From NCBI GenBank assembly GCA_040384325.1, contig JAZKJL010000001.1, positions 620,001 to 684,000 of the forward strand: DNA of 64,000 nt, in the 5' to 3' direction. Under the pieces are notes generated by a model. That model worked only from the letters and a program-made list of their open reading frames with translations, was not told where the DNA came from and made no database searches. Shown here one piece after another: positions 24,004-33,336 of the stretch (positions are counted from its first letter, which is position 1; the number at the start of each line of letters is the position of its first letter). Position numbers and translations under genes: made by a program. This DNA is from JACMLX01 sp040384325 (GTDB taxonomy: Bacteria; Gemmatimonadota; Gemmatimonadetes; Gemmatimonadales; Gemmatimonadaceae).

Positions 24004-24043
24004 GCATATTCACCGCGAATTTGTGCAGCAAACCTCGACTAAC

Positions 24044-25063
24044 ATGACGTCTCTGAATCAGCTCCTAATGCGACTGGATCTTGTCGCGGCTGAAAGCGGT
24101 TCGCGCGTTGAAAGTGCGAGAACGCTCGAAGAGCTCGAGGCAATACGAGCGCACTATGTCGGTCGGAACAACAGCGTTCAGCGCGAGTTTGCAGCGTTGC
24201 TAAGTCAAATAAGCCATCAAGACGATCGTGCGCATCTTGGGCTTAAGCTCAACGATTGGCTCCGCGAGTTTAAGCATGCGCTGACCGTCAAGCGAAACTT
24301 CTATGCCCATAATCCGAAGCCCGCTGATGTAGGTGATCTCACCATGCCCGGTCGCGAGTCGTGGATCGGCGCGGTGCATCCCGTGTCGGCGGTCATCGAC
24401 GAGATCTCGGCCATCTTCCGCGAACTGGGCTTCACCATCGCGCTCGGGCCCGAGGCCGAGACGGAGTGGTACAACTTCGGCGCGCTCAACTTCCCGGCCG
24501 ACCATCCGGCCATGGAAGCACACGACACGCTCTACCTCACCGACGACACGTTGCTGCGCACGCACACGTCGCCGGTGCAGGTGCGCACGCTGCAGGCCCA
24601 CACGCCGCCGATCCGCATCCTCTGCCCGGGCAACGTGTACCGTCGCGACTTCTTCGACGCCACGCACGCCCCGAGCTTCATGCAGATCGAGGGACTCTGC
24701 ATCGACGAAGGCATCAGCTTCGTGGACCTCAAGGCCACGCTGAGCGAGTTCGCACGCCGCTTCTATTCGGGCTCGAGCAAGGTACGCCTGCGTCCGAGCT
24801 TTTTCCCGTTCGTGGAACCCGGTGCCGAGATGGACGTCGAGGTGGATCTCGGCGATGGCAAGGGCAAGCGCTGGGTGGAGATCCTCGGTTGTGGCATGGT
24901 GCACCCGAACGTGCTCGACGCCGCCGGCATCGACAGTGAGAAGTACAGCGGCTGGGCCTTCGGCATGGGACCGGCGCGCATCGCCATGTCGCGGCACAAG
25001 CTGCCCGACATCCGCCTGTTGTACGATTCCGACGTTCGTTTCCTGGAGCAGTTCGCCCGATGA
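24044..25063 (+). CDS. pheS: Phenylalanyl-tRNA synthetase alpha subunit, compositionally mosaic
   Basis: Catalytic subunit that charges tRNA-Phe as (alpha-beta)2. From ATG 24044 it has 339 residues: an N-terminal helical tRNA-binding arm (about 1-100), then the class II core with 'GAVHPVSAVIDEI', 'RTHTSPVQVRTLQ', motif-2 'GNVYRRDFFDATHAPSFMQIEG' (split here only by length) and motif-3 'GWAFGMGPARIAM'. The arm is encoded by DNA of about 53% G+C (24001-24360, hand count 191/360) with many A/T-ending codons, whereas the core is typical of the genome. The frame is open to TTG 24002. ATGA overlap with pheT. Confidence 0.95.
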   Translation: MTSLNQLLMRLDLVAAESGSRVESARTLEELEAIRAHYVGRNNSVQREFAALLSQISHQDDRAHLGLKLNDWLREFKHALTVKRNFYAHNPKPADVGDLTMPGRESWIGAVHPVSAVIDEISAIFRELGFTIALGPEAETEWYNFGALNFPADHPAMEAHDTLYLTDDTLLRTHTSPVQVRTLQAHTPPIRILCPGNVYRRDFFDATHAPSFMQIEGLCIDEGISFVDLKATLSEFARRFYSGSSKVRLRPSFFPFVEPGAEMDVEVDLGDGKGKRWVEILGCGMVHPNVLDAAGIDSEKYSGWAFGMGPARIAMSRHKLPDIRLLYDSDVRFLEQFAR

Positions 25064-27501
25064 TCGTTTCGCACGAATGGCTGCGCGGCTTCGCGCCGCA
25101 CGACAAGAGCGCGCACGAGATCGGTGAACTGCTGAACGACCACGCGGTCACGCTCGACGGGCTGGAGTCGCTGCGTCGCGACATCGCGCCGATCGTGGTC
25201 GGACTGGTGGTGGAGCAGGCACCACATCCCGACTCGGATCACCTGTCGATCACCAAGGTGGACGACGGCAGCGGCACCCTGCTGGACGTGGTCTGCGGCG
25301 CACCGAACGTGCGCGCCGGCGTCAAGTATCCGTTCGCGCGCAGTGGCACCACGATGCCGGATGGACTGCTGATCCAGAAGCGAAAGATTCGCGGGCACAC
25401 CTCCAACGGCATGCTCTGCTCGGCGCGCGAACTGAAGCTCAGCACGGAGCACGACGGCATCCTCGCACTCACCACCGACGCCGAACCGGGTACGCCGATC
25501 CTCGAGGTCCTCGGTGACCTCGGAGATTCGCAGCTCAACCTCGACGTGTTGCCGAACCGTCCTGACCTGCTGTCACATCGCGGCATGGCGCGTGAAGTGA
25601 GCGCACTGCTCGGTGTGCCGCTGGCATTGGCGGATCTGTCGCAGGCCGGCTACGACGCGGCGGCCGCCGCGGCGCCGACGGTGCAGGGTGCCACCAGCGC
25701 GACGCTGGACGGCGTGACGGTGCGGATCGACGACACCGCGAGCTGCCCACGCTACCAGGCGGTGGTGATTCGCGGGATCACGGTCGGACCCAGCCCAGAG
25801 TGGATGCGGGAGCGACTGGAGGCCGTCGGTTCACGCTCGATCAACAACGTCGTCGACGCCACCAATTACATCCTGCTCGGGCTCGGACAGCCGGTGCACG
25901 CATTCGACCTGCAGAAGCTCACGGAGCACACGATCGTGGTGCGTCCGAGCCGCGCTGGCGAGACGCTGGTCACGCTCGACGGCACCGAGCGCACCATCGC
26001 CGCCGGTACCACCATGATCTGCGACGCGGCACGGCCGGTCGCACTGGCTGGCGTGATGGGCGGACGTGACAGCGAAGTCACCGACACCACCACCGACATC
26101 CTGCTCGAGGTGGCGAACTTCTCGCCGCGCTTCGTTCGCAAGGTGCGCAAGGCGGTGGGCTTGCTCACCGACGCCAGCTATCGCTACGAGCGCGGCATCG
26201 ACGATGCCGCGTCACCAGAAGCGGCGCTGCATTGCGCGGCACTGATCGCGCAGCTGGCCGGTGGACGCATCACGGCGCGACTCGACGTCGGTGCAGCACC
26301 GGCGGCGCGCGCTGCGGTCACCTTGCGCCCGTCACGCGTCGCCAAGCTGCTGGGCGATCCGGTACCCACGCCGGAGATTACGCGCCTGTTGCAGGCGCTC
26401 GGCTGCACCGTGACTGCCAGCGCGGACGATGCGCTGGTCGTGACACCGCCGTCGTGGCGCCAGGACGTGCTGCTCGAGGTGGACCTGATCGAGGAGGTGT
26501 TGCGCTGCCGCGGCTTCGACACCGTGCAGGATGAACTGCGCGCGTTCCGGCCCGGCACCGTGCACGATCATCCGCTGCACCTGGCCGAACTGCGCGTGCG
26601 TGACCACCTGGTGGGCCGCGGCTTGTACGAGACGCGTCCGATGCCGTTCACGAAGGATGAGACGTCGGGAAGTCGGCTGCAGAATCCGCTGGCGGAGGAC
26701 GAGCCGTACTTGCGTGCGTCGATCCTCGACACACTGGCCCGGCGCGCCGAGTACAACCTGAATCGCATGGAAGGCGACATCCGGCTGTTCGAGGTGGGTC
26801 ATGTGTTCCTGCCGTCGATGGACCGGCTGCCGCGCGAGGAGGTGCGCGTGGGTGCGCTGCTGCTGGGCAAGCGACGGCCGCCGCATTTCACCGATCCCGA
26901 TCCGACGTCGTTCGATGCGTGGGACGCGAAGGCGCTGGCCGAGTCGCTGACGAAGGTGGCGTTCCCCGGTGCGACGGTGGCGCTGGTGCCGATGGCGCAG
27001 GGCCCGCTATGGCGCGTGGACGCCGACGGCGTCACGGTCGGCGAGGTGCGGGCAGTCTCGCTCGACCGCCCGGTGTGGGCATCCGAGGCCTTCGGCATCG
27101 AGCTCACCCTGGGTCGCATGCCGTCGGAAGACGTGGCTCCCGTCGGCCGTCATGCACCGGAGGCCGGCACGGCTGGCTCGCCTTCCGTGGCGCACGTCGT
27201 GTATCGTACCATCCCGGTGATGCCGGCCGCAGGATTCGATCTTGCGCTGGTGCTGCCGAATGGCGTGAGTGCAGCGCAGGTGGAAGAGGTGCTGCGTCGT
27301 GACAGCGGCGAGCTGCTCGAGTCGGTGCACGTGTTCGATGAGTACCGGGGCGACCGATTGCCGGCTGGTGTGCGCAGCGTAGGCTGGCGCCTCCAGTTCC
27401 GTCACCCGGAGCGCACCCTGCGCGACAAGGAGCTCGACGGCCGTCGAAGCAAGCTCGTCTCCGCATTGCAGCGTGAATTGGGGGTAACTGTCCGTGGTTG
27501 A
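25060..27501 (+). CDS. pheT: Phenylalanyl-tRNA synthetase beta subunit
   Basis: 813 residues, the normal full-length form. Domains in order: EMAP-type tRNA-binding OB fold (about 40-150, 'HPDSDHLSITKVDDG', 'VVCGAPNVRAG'), the B3/B4 editing domain (about 215-390), B5 (about 410-480), the catalytic-like core (about 490-690) and the C-terminal ferredoxin-fold anticodon-binding domain ('YRTIPVMPAAGFDLALVLPN'). It starts in the ATGA overlap with pheS. Unlike the 5' end of pheS, its composition is uniform and typical of the genome. Confidence 0.96.
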   Translation: MIVSHEWLRGFAPHDKSAHEIGELLNDHAVTLDGLESLRRDIAPIVVGLVVEQAPHPDSDHLSITKVDDGSGTLLDVVCGAPNVRAGVKYPFARSGTTMPDGLLIQKRKIRGHTSNGMLCSARELKLSTEHDGILALTTDAEPGTPILEVLGDLGDSQLNLDVLPNRPDLLSHRGMAREVSALLGVPLALADLSQAGYDAAAAAAPTVQGATSATLDGVTVRIDDTASCPRYQAVVIRGITVGPSPEWMRERLEAVGSRSINNVVDATNYILLGLGQPVHAFDLQKLTEHTIVVRPSRAGETLVTLDGTERTIAAGTTMICDAARPVALAGVMGGRDSEVTDTTTDILLEVANFSPRFVRKVRKAVGLLTDASYRYERGIDDAASPEAALHCAALIAQLAGGRITARLDVGAAPAARAAVTLRPSRVAKLLGDPVPTPEITRLLQALGCTVTASADDALVVTPPSWRQDVLLEVDLIEEVLRCRGFDTVQDELRAFRPGTVHDHPLHLAELRVRDHLVGRGLYETRPMPFTKDETSGSRLQNPLAEDEPYLRASILDTLARRAEYNLNRMEGDIRLFEVGHVFLPSMDRLPREEVRVGALLLGKRRPPHFTDPDPTSFDAWDAKALAESLTKVAFPGATVALVPMAQGPLWRVDADGVTVGEVRAVSLDRPVWASEAFGIELTLGRMPSEDVAPVGRHAPEAGTAGSPSVAHVVYRTIPVMPAAGFDLALVLPNGVSAAQVEEVLRRDSGELLESVHVFDEYRGDRLPAGVRSVGWRLQFRHPERTLRDKELDGRRSKLVSALQRELGVTVRG

Positions 27502-27796
27502 GCAACGTGGGCTGGTCATCGATGCAGCCGAGGAGATCACCGCACTCGTCCGTGCGCTGGGCGAGGAGCTGGCGACGTTCCGCCAGCGCGCGCTCAAGGC
27601 CGAGGCGCGCGTCAAGGAGCTCGAGGCGGCCGGCGGCTCCGAGCTGGTCGAGCTGACGCGTCGGATCACCGAGCTCGAGGGGGAGAACCAGACCCTGCAG
27701 GGCCGGATCGAGATGGCGACCGAACGGACGGAAGGTCTGCTGGATCGAGTCCGCTTCACGCGACAGCAGACCGAAAACGCTGGAGACTCCCGATGA
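27494..27796 (+). CDS. Small coiled-coil protein preceding ZapA
   Basis: 100 residues almost entirely predicted as a coiled coil ('ALKAEARVKELEAA', 'ELTRRITELEGENQTLQGRI'). No signal peptide or catalytic motif. The GTG 27494 start has a GGGGG run nine bases upstream. It overlaps pheT by eight bases and zapA by four. A short coiled-coil gene just before zapA is found in several phyla and has been likened to the division protein ZapB. That role is inferred from position and shape only. Confidence 0.75.
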   Translation: MVEQRGLVIDAAEEITALVRALGEELATFRQRALKAEARVKELEAAGGSELVELTRRITELEGENQTLQGRIEMATERTEGLLDRVRFTRQQTENAGDSR

Positions 27797-28095
27797 GCGA
27801 CGGCTACGTGCCGGTGAAGGTGTCGGTGGCCGGCGAGGAAGTGACGATCCGGTCCGAGCAGCCCGCCGAACATTCGGTGGCGGTGGCGCGGCATGTCGAC
27901 CTGTCGATTCGGCGCATCCAGGAACAGTCGCCGCTGGTGGACACCGGCAAGGCGGCGATTCTTGCGGCCCTGCAGATCGCTGACGAACTCTTCCGTACTC
28001 GCGCCGATGCGGAACGCGGATCGGAACGGCTCGAGATGACGATGGACGAGATCCGGCGCATGCTGCCGCCCGCCAAGCGGACCGTCGGGCGCTGA
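27793..28095 (+). CDS. zapA: Cell division protein ZapA
   Basis: 100 residues. The N-terminal 'VKVSVAGEEVTIRSEQPAEH' beta-sheet domain and the C-terminal helix ('VDTGKAAILAALQIADELFR') match the ZapA family, which bundles FtsZ filaments at the division ring. It starts in an ATGA overlap with the coiled-coil gene and is followed by the 6S RNA gene, a neighbourhood shared with E. coli (zapA-ssrS). Confidence 0.9.
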   Translation: MSDGYVPVKVSVAGEEVTIRSEQPAEHSVAVARHVDLSIRRIQEQSPLVDTGKAAILAALQIADELFRTRADAERGSERLEMTMDEIRRMLPPAKRTVGR

Positions 28096-28133
28096 CCTGA
28101 CGACATCTCGCGGGTGGCCGGCGCTCCGCTCCG

Positions 28134-28162
28134 TTGCCACCGGCTGATCGGCCCGGTACCTT
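28134..28162 (+). promoter_or_regulatory. Promoter of 6S RNA
   Basis: TTGCCA (28134-28139), a 17-base spacer and TACCTT (28157-28162). The predicted start near 28167-28170 agrees with the 5' end of the RNA fold. Confidence 0.65.
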
Positions 28163-28166
28163 GGCA

Positions 28167-28298
28167 GGGTCGCCCGATGCGCACGTAGGTGCGTGTCCCC
28201 GCTTGGGTTAGCCGTGTTCACCGTACGCCTTCGGGCCTGCGGCATGACACCGCCGTCCTACCGGGGACAGCCTGCTGTGCGGCATCGCCGGGGCTCCC
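28167..28298 (+). ncRNA. ssrS: 6S RNA
   Basis: Regulatory RNA that binds the housekeeping RNA polymerase holoenzyme by mimicking an open promoter. The sequence folds into the 6S shape. The closing stem pairs 28172-28184 (GCCC GATGC GCAC) with 28277-28294 (GTGC, GCATC, GGGC). A second stem pairs GTCCCC with GGGGAC. An open central bubble follows, then a terminal rod capped by GCC-TTCG-GGC with flanking CCG/CGG and GTGT/ACAC pairs. The 3' part ACAGCCTGC...GCGGCATC closely resembles E. coli 6S RNA as I recall it. It lies directly after zapA, as in E. coli. Confidence 0.85.
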
Positions 28299-28334
28299 AA
28301 AGACCGCGGCTCGTCCGCGCTGGAGATATAGATC

Positions 28335-29910
<1,576 letters not shown>

Positions 29911-29921
<11 letters not shown>

Positions 29922-30792
29922 GTTGATGGACGGGATCGCGGTGGCACGTGCCATCCGCGACGAAGTGGCGCAGGCGGTGCTGGTGCAGAAGGCGCGTGGC
30001 GTCGTGCCCGGGCTGGCGGTGGTGCTGGTGGGCGAGGATCCGGCCAGCACCGTCTACGTGCGCAACAAGGGGCGCGCATGTGAGGAGGCCGGAATGCACT
30101 CGGTCACCATCCGTCTCGCGGCCGATACCTCGCAGGCCGAGTTGCTGGCGGTGGTGGATCGCCTGAACGCCGATCCCGCCATTCACGGCATGCTGGTGCA
30201 GATGCCGTTGCCGAAGCAGTGCAACGCCGACGAAGTGATTCGTCGCATCGATCCGGCCAAGGACGTGGATGGGTTCCATCCGATCAACGCCGGCAAGCTG
30301 ATCATCGGCGAGAAGGACGGCTTCGCGCCGTGCACCCCCGCTGGTGTAATGGAGTTGCTGACGCGATACGCGGTGCCGACGTCCGGTGCCGAGGTGGTGA
30401 TCGTCGGTCGCTCCAACATCGTCGGCAAGCCGATGGCGAGCCTGCTGATGCAGCCCGGTGTCGATGCGACGGTGACGATCTGTCACAGCCGCACCCGCGA
30501 CCTGCCGGTGCATACACGTCGCGCCGACATCCTCATCGCGGCGATCGGCCGTGCGAAGTTCGTCACGGCCGACATGGTGAAGCCTGGCGCGACGGTGATC
30601 GACGTCGGCATCAACCGCGTGGACGAACCGCGCGCCAAGAACGGGTATGTGCTGGCCGGTGACGTCGATTTCGCCGCGGTGCGCGAGGTGGCGGGCAAGC
30701 TGACGCCGGTGCCGGGTGGTGTCGGACCGCTGACGATCGCGATGCTGCTCAAGAGCACTCTCGTCGCCGCGGCGCGGGTGTCGGCCGCGTGA
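29911..30792 (+). CDS. folD: Methylenetetrahydrofolate dehydrogenase/cyclohydrolase
   Basis: Bifunctional one-carbon enzyme converting 5,10-methylene-THF to 10-formyl-THF with NADP+. The 293 residues contain 'STVYVRNKGRACEEAGM' with the catalytic Lys, 'GMLVQMPLPKQ', 'DVDGFHPINAG' and the Rossmann signature 'VVIVGRSNIVGKPMASLL', then 'PVPGGVGPLTIAML'. It overlaps rny by 11 bases and xseA by four (GTGA). Confidence 0.96.
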
Positions 30793-32162
30793 GCGACGTG
30801 CAGGGCAACTGGTTCGACGAGCCGGCGCCGTCGGCGTACCCGGGTGAGTCACCGGAAACCGCGCTCGCCATCACCGCGCTCACCCGTGCCGCGAAGGACG
30901 TGATCGAAGGTGCGTTCACGCCGCTCTGGGTCCGCGGCGAGATCAGCGACTTCAAGGCGCATCGCAACGGTCACTGGTACTTCTCGTTGCGTGACGCCGA
31001 GGCACGGGTGCGCTGCGTGATGTGGCGTGGAGACGTGCAGCGCGCGCCGACGCGACCGACGGATGGCATGCTGGTGACCGCCTTCGGCCAGATGACCGTG
31101 TACACCACCGGCGGCGACCTGCAGCTGCGCGTGACTCGGCTGGGCGCCGAGGGTGATGGACTCTGGCGCAAGGCGCTCGAGGAAACGCTGACGCGCCTGC
31201 GCAACGACGGCCTGCTGGACGAGGAACGAAAGCGTCCGCTGCCGCGACTGCCGAAGGTGGTCGCCGTCGTGACCAGTCCCGATGGTGCGGCCTTGCAGGA
31301 CATCCGTGCAGTGGCCGCGCGTCGCTGTGCCAGTGTGCAGCTGGTGCTGGTGCCCGCCAAGGTGCAGGGCGACGGCACGGCAGAAGAGCTGGTGCGCGCG
31401 CTCGACTGGATCGCGCGGTGGGGCGGTGCCGACGTGGTGATCATCGGCCGCGGCGGTGGTGCGCGCGAGGATCTCTGGGCCTTCAACGATGAACGCGTGG
31501 CGCGGGCCGTCGCCGCCTGCGCGGTGCCGGTGATCGCGGCGGTGGGCCACGAGGTGGATACCACGGTGGTGGATCTTGTGGCAGACGTGCGCGCCGCGAC
31601 GCCGTCGGCGGCAGCCGAAGCTGCGGTCCCGGATCGTGCGGCGTTGCTGCGCGAGGTGGCGTCGCTGGAGGGGCGTCTGGTGTCGTCGACCACCCGACTG
31701 GTGCAGCGACGCCGGCAACTGGTCGCCGGGGTGGGCGGACGATTTGCCGCCGGCGCACGTGGACTCGCGGCACTGGAACAGGCGCGCCTGCGCGCGTTCG
31801 GTGCCGCGATGGCCACCCACACGCGCCGTGCCATGGTGCGACGACACGCACAGCTGGACCGGCTGGTCCCGGCGCTCCAGGCGTTTCCGTCCACCGGCCT
31901 CGCGCCGCGGCAGGCGGCGCTGGTGTCGCTGGCGGGACGGCTCGACGCCCTCAGCCCGCTGGCCACGCTGGGCCGCGGCTATGCGGTGGCGCGCTCGCTG
32001 CAAGGCACGGCCATGGCGAGTGTCGAGGATTTCCAGCCGGGACAGCCGTTCGACGTGCTGCTGGCCGATGGTGCGGTTCGGGCAACGACCGTGGCGCGAC
32101 GCTCTGGCGCGCCTCTGGATGCCGTGACAGGATTGCGTGAGGGGGCTACGGATGACGTATGA
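30789..32162 (+). CDS. xseA: Exodeoxyribonuclease VII large subunit
   Basis: Single-strand-specific nuclease that with XseB degrades DNA to oligonucleotides. 457 residues: N-terminal OB fold ('FTPLWVRGEISDFKAHRNGH', 'VRCVMWRGD'), the catalytic domain with 'VVTSPDGAALQDI', IIGRGGGAREDLWAF and 'VGHEVDTTVVDLVADVRAATP', and a coiled-coil tail that binds XseB. Starts in a GTGA overlap with folD and runs 11 bases into xseB. Confidence 0.95.
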   Translation: MSDVQGNWFDEPAPSAYPGESPETALAITALTRAAKDVIEGAFTPLWVRGEISDFKAHRNGHWYFSLRDAEARVRCVMWRGDVQRAPTRPTDGMLVTAFGQMTVYTTGGDLQLRVTRLGAEGDGLWRKALEETLTRLRNDGLLDEERKRPLPRLPKVVAVVTSPDGAALQDIRAVAARRCASVQLVLVPAKVQGDGTAEELVRALDWIARWGGADVVIIGRGGGAREDLWAFNDERVARAVAACAVPVIAAVGHEVDTTVVDLVADVRAATPSAAAEAAVPDRAALLREVASLEGRLVSSTTRLVQRRRQLVAGVGGRFAAGARGLAALEQARLRAFGAAMATHTRRAMVRRHAQLDRLVPALQAFPSTGLAPRQAALVSLAGRLDALSPLATLGRGYAVARSLQGTAMASVEDFQPGQPFDVLLADGAVRATTVARRSGAPLDAVTGLREGATDDV

Positions 32163-32364
32163 GGAATCGGTGCAGCGGCTGCAGGCCATCGTGAGTGAAC
32201 TCGAGGGCGACCGGCTCCCGCTGGCGCAGGCACTGGCGCTGTTCGAGGAGGGGGTGGCGCGGCTGCGCGAGGCCACGGCGGCGCTCTCGGAGGCCGACAC
32301 GCGCGTGCAGCAACTGGTGGAATCCATCGACGGGAGCCTGGCCGTTGCCGATCAACGCAGCTGA
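32152..32364 (+). CDS. xseB: Exodeoxyribonuclease VII small subunit
   Basis: 70 residues with the helical-hairpin XseB pattern 'YEESVQRLQAIVSELEGDRL' and 'LPLAQALALFEEG'. ATG 32152 has GAGGGGG about six bases upstream; the in-frame ATG at 32137 is less well placed. It overlaps xseA by 11 bases and ispA by 20, so the three are one translational unit. Confidence 0.92.
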   Translation: MTYEESVQRLQAIVSELEGDRLPLAQALALFEEGVARLREATAALSEADTRVQQLVESIDGSLAVADQRS

Positions 32365-33253
32365 AGCGCCCGACCTGACCTTCCGCGCTGAACGGGCTGC
32401 GGTGGCGTCGGCCCTGACGGGATTCTGCGACACCTACCTCTCCGACGCGCCGGGCGCCGTCGGCGCGGCGATCCGGTACAGCCTCCTCGGCGAAGGGAAG
32501 CGGCTCCGCGCGGTGCTGGTGAACGCGGCCTACACCGCCGCCGGTGGCACCGGGGACGTGAGCGCACTCGCCGCGGCGGTGGAGGTGGTGCACGCCTACT
32601 CGCTGGTGCACGACGACCTCCCCTGCATGGATGACGACGACATGCGGCGCGGGCGTCCCACCACGCACATCGTCTACGGTGTGAAGGTGGCCACCGCCGC
32701 GGGACTGGCGATGGTCCCATTGGCGGCACGCACCGCCGCGGCGGCCGCCCGCGACCTGGCCCTGCCCGAGTCGACCGTCGGTGCGATCGTCCGCGAACTG
32801 ATGGGAGCGGCAGGTGGCGCTGGCATGATCGGCGGGCAACTTCTGGATCTGGAAGGCGAGGGTCGCCCGCTGGCCCTCGCCGACCTGGAACGGATCCATC
32901 GTCTCAAGACCGGGGCGCTGATCACGGCCTCGGTCCGGCTGGGCGGGTTGGCCGCCGGCGCCTCCGACGCGCAGCTGGCGGCGTTCACCCGGTATGGCGA
33001 TGCGATCGGGCTGGCGTTCCAGATCGCTGACGACGTGCTGGACGTCACCGCGACCACCGACCAGCTGGGAAAGACGGCCGGTCGGGACATCGCACTGGCG
33101 AAGTCCACCTACCCGGCGCTGCTCGGTATCGACGGAGCAGTTTCGCGGGCGGAGGCGTTGGTCGAGGAAGGGTGCGAGGCGCTGCAGGTGGCCGGCCTGC
33201 TGACGCCGCAGCTGGAGCACCTGGCACGGTATTTCGTCACCCGGCAGTCGTAG
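32345..33253 (+). CDS. ispA: Polyprenyl (farnesyl-type) diphosphate synthase
   Basis: Chain-elongating trans-prenyltransferase condensing isopentenyl with allylic diphosphates. The 302 residues from TTG 32345 (GGGAG eight bases upstream) show 'GEGKRLRAVLVNAAY', the first aspartate-rich motif HDDLPCMDDDDMRRGRP (about 89-105) and the second DDVLD near residue 227. The two-residue insertion in the first motif (DDxxxxD) is typical of bacterial short-chain synthases. It lies between xseB and dxs, the usual arrangement for an isoprenoid cluster. Confidence 0.93.
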   Translation: MPINAAEAPDLTFRAERAAVASALTGFCDTYLSDAPGAVGAAIRYSLLGEGKRLRAVLVNAAYTAAGGTGDVSALAAAVEVVHAYSLVHDDLPCMDDDDMRRGRPTTHIVYGVKVATAAGLAMVPLAARTAAAAARDLALPESTVGAIVRELMGAAGGAGMIGGQLLDLEGEGRPLALADLERIHRLKTGALITASVRLGGLAAGASDAQLAAFTRYGDAIGLAFQIADDVLDVTATTDQLGKTAGRDIALAKSTYPALLGIDGAVSRAEALVEEGCEALQVAGLLTPQLEHLARYFVTRQS

Positions 33254-33258
33254 GTCCG

Positions 33259-33264
33259 TACCTT
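33259..33264 (+). promoter_or_regulatory. Possible internal promoter for dxs
   Basis: TACCTT lies six bases after the ispA stop and 72 bases before the dxs ATG, without a clear -35 hexamer. The leader between could form a CGCAC-CCC / GGG-GTGCG hairpin (33280-33303). It may give dxs transcription independent of the upstream operon. Confidence 0.4.
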
Positions 33265-33336
33265 TGTCGCAGGACTGCGACGCACACCCGGAACGGGGTG
33301 CGCGGTCGCGGTGAACACCATCTTCGGAGTTGCACT

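Noticed and set aside
24002..24043. TTG start for pheS giving 14 extra residues
   Set aside because: The segment lies directly after the rplT hairpin and does not resemble PheS N-termini. ATG 24044 gives the normal length.
23922..24043. T-box or phenylalanine attenuator in front of pheS
   Set aside because: No specifier loop, T-box sequence or Phe-rich leader peptide; only a simple hairpin with a weak T run.
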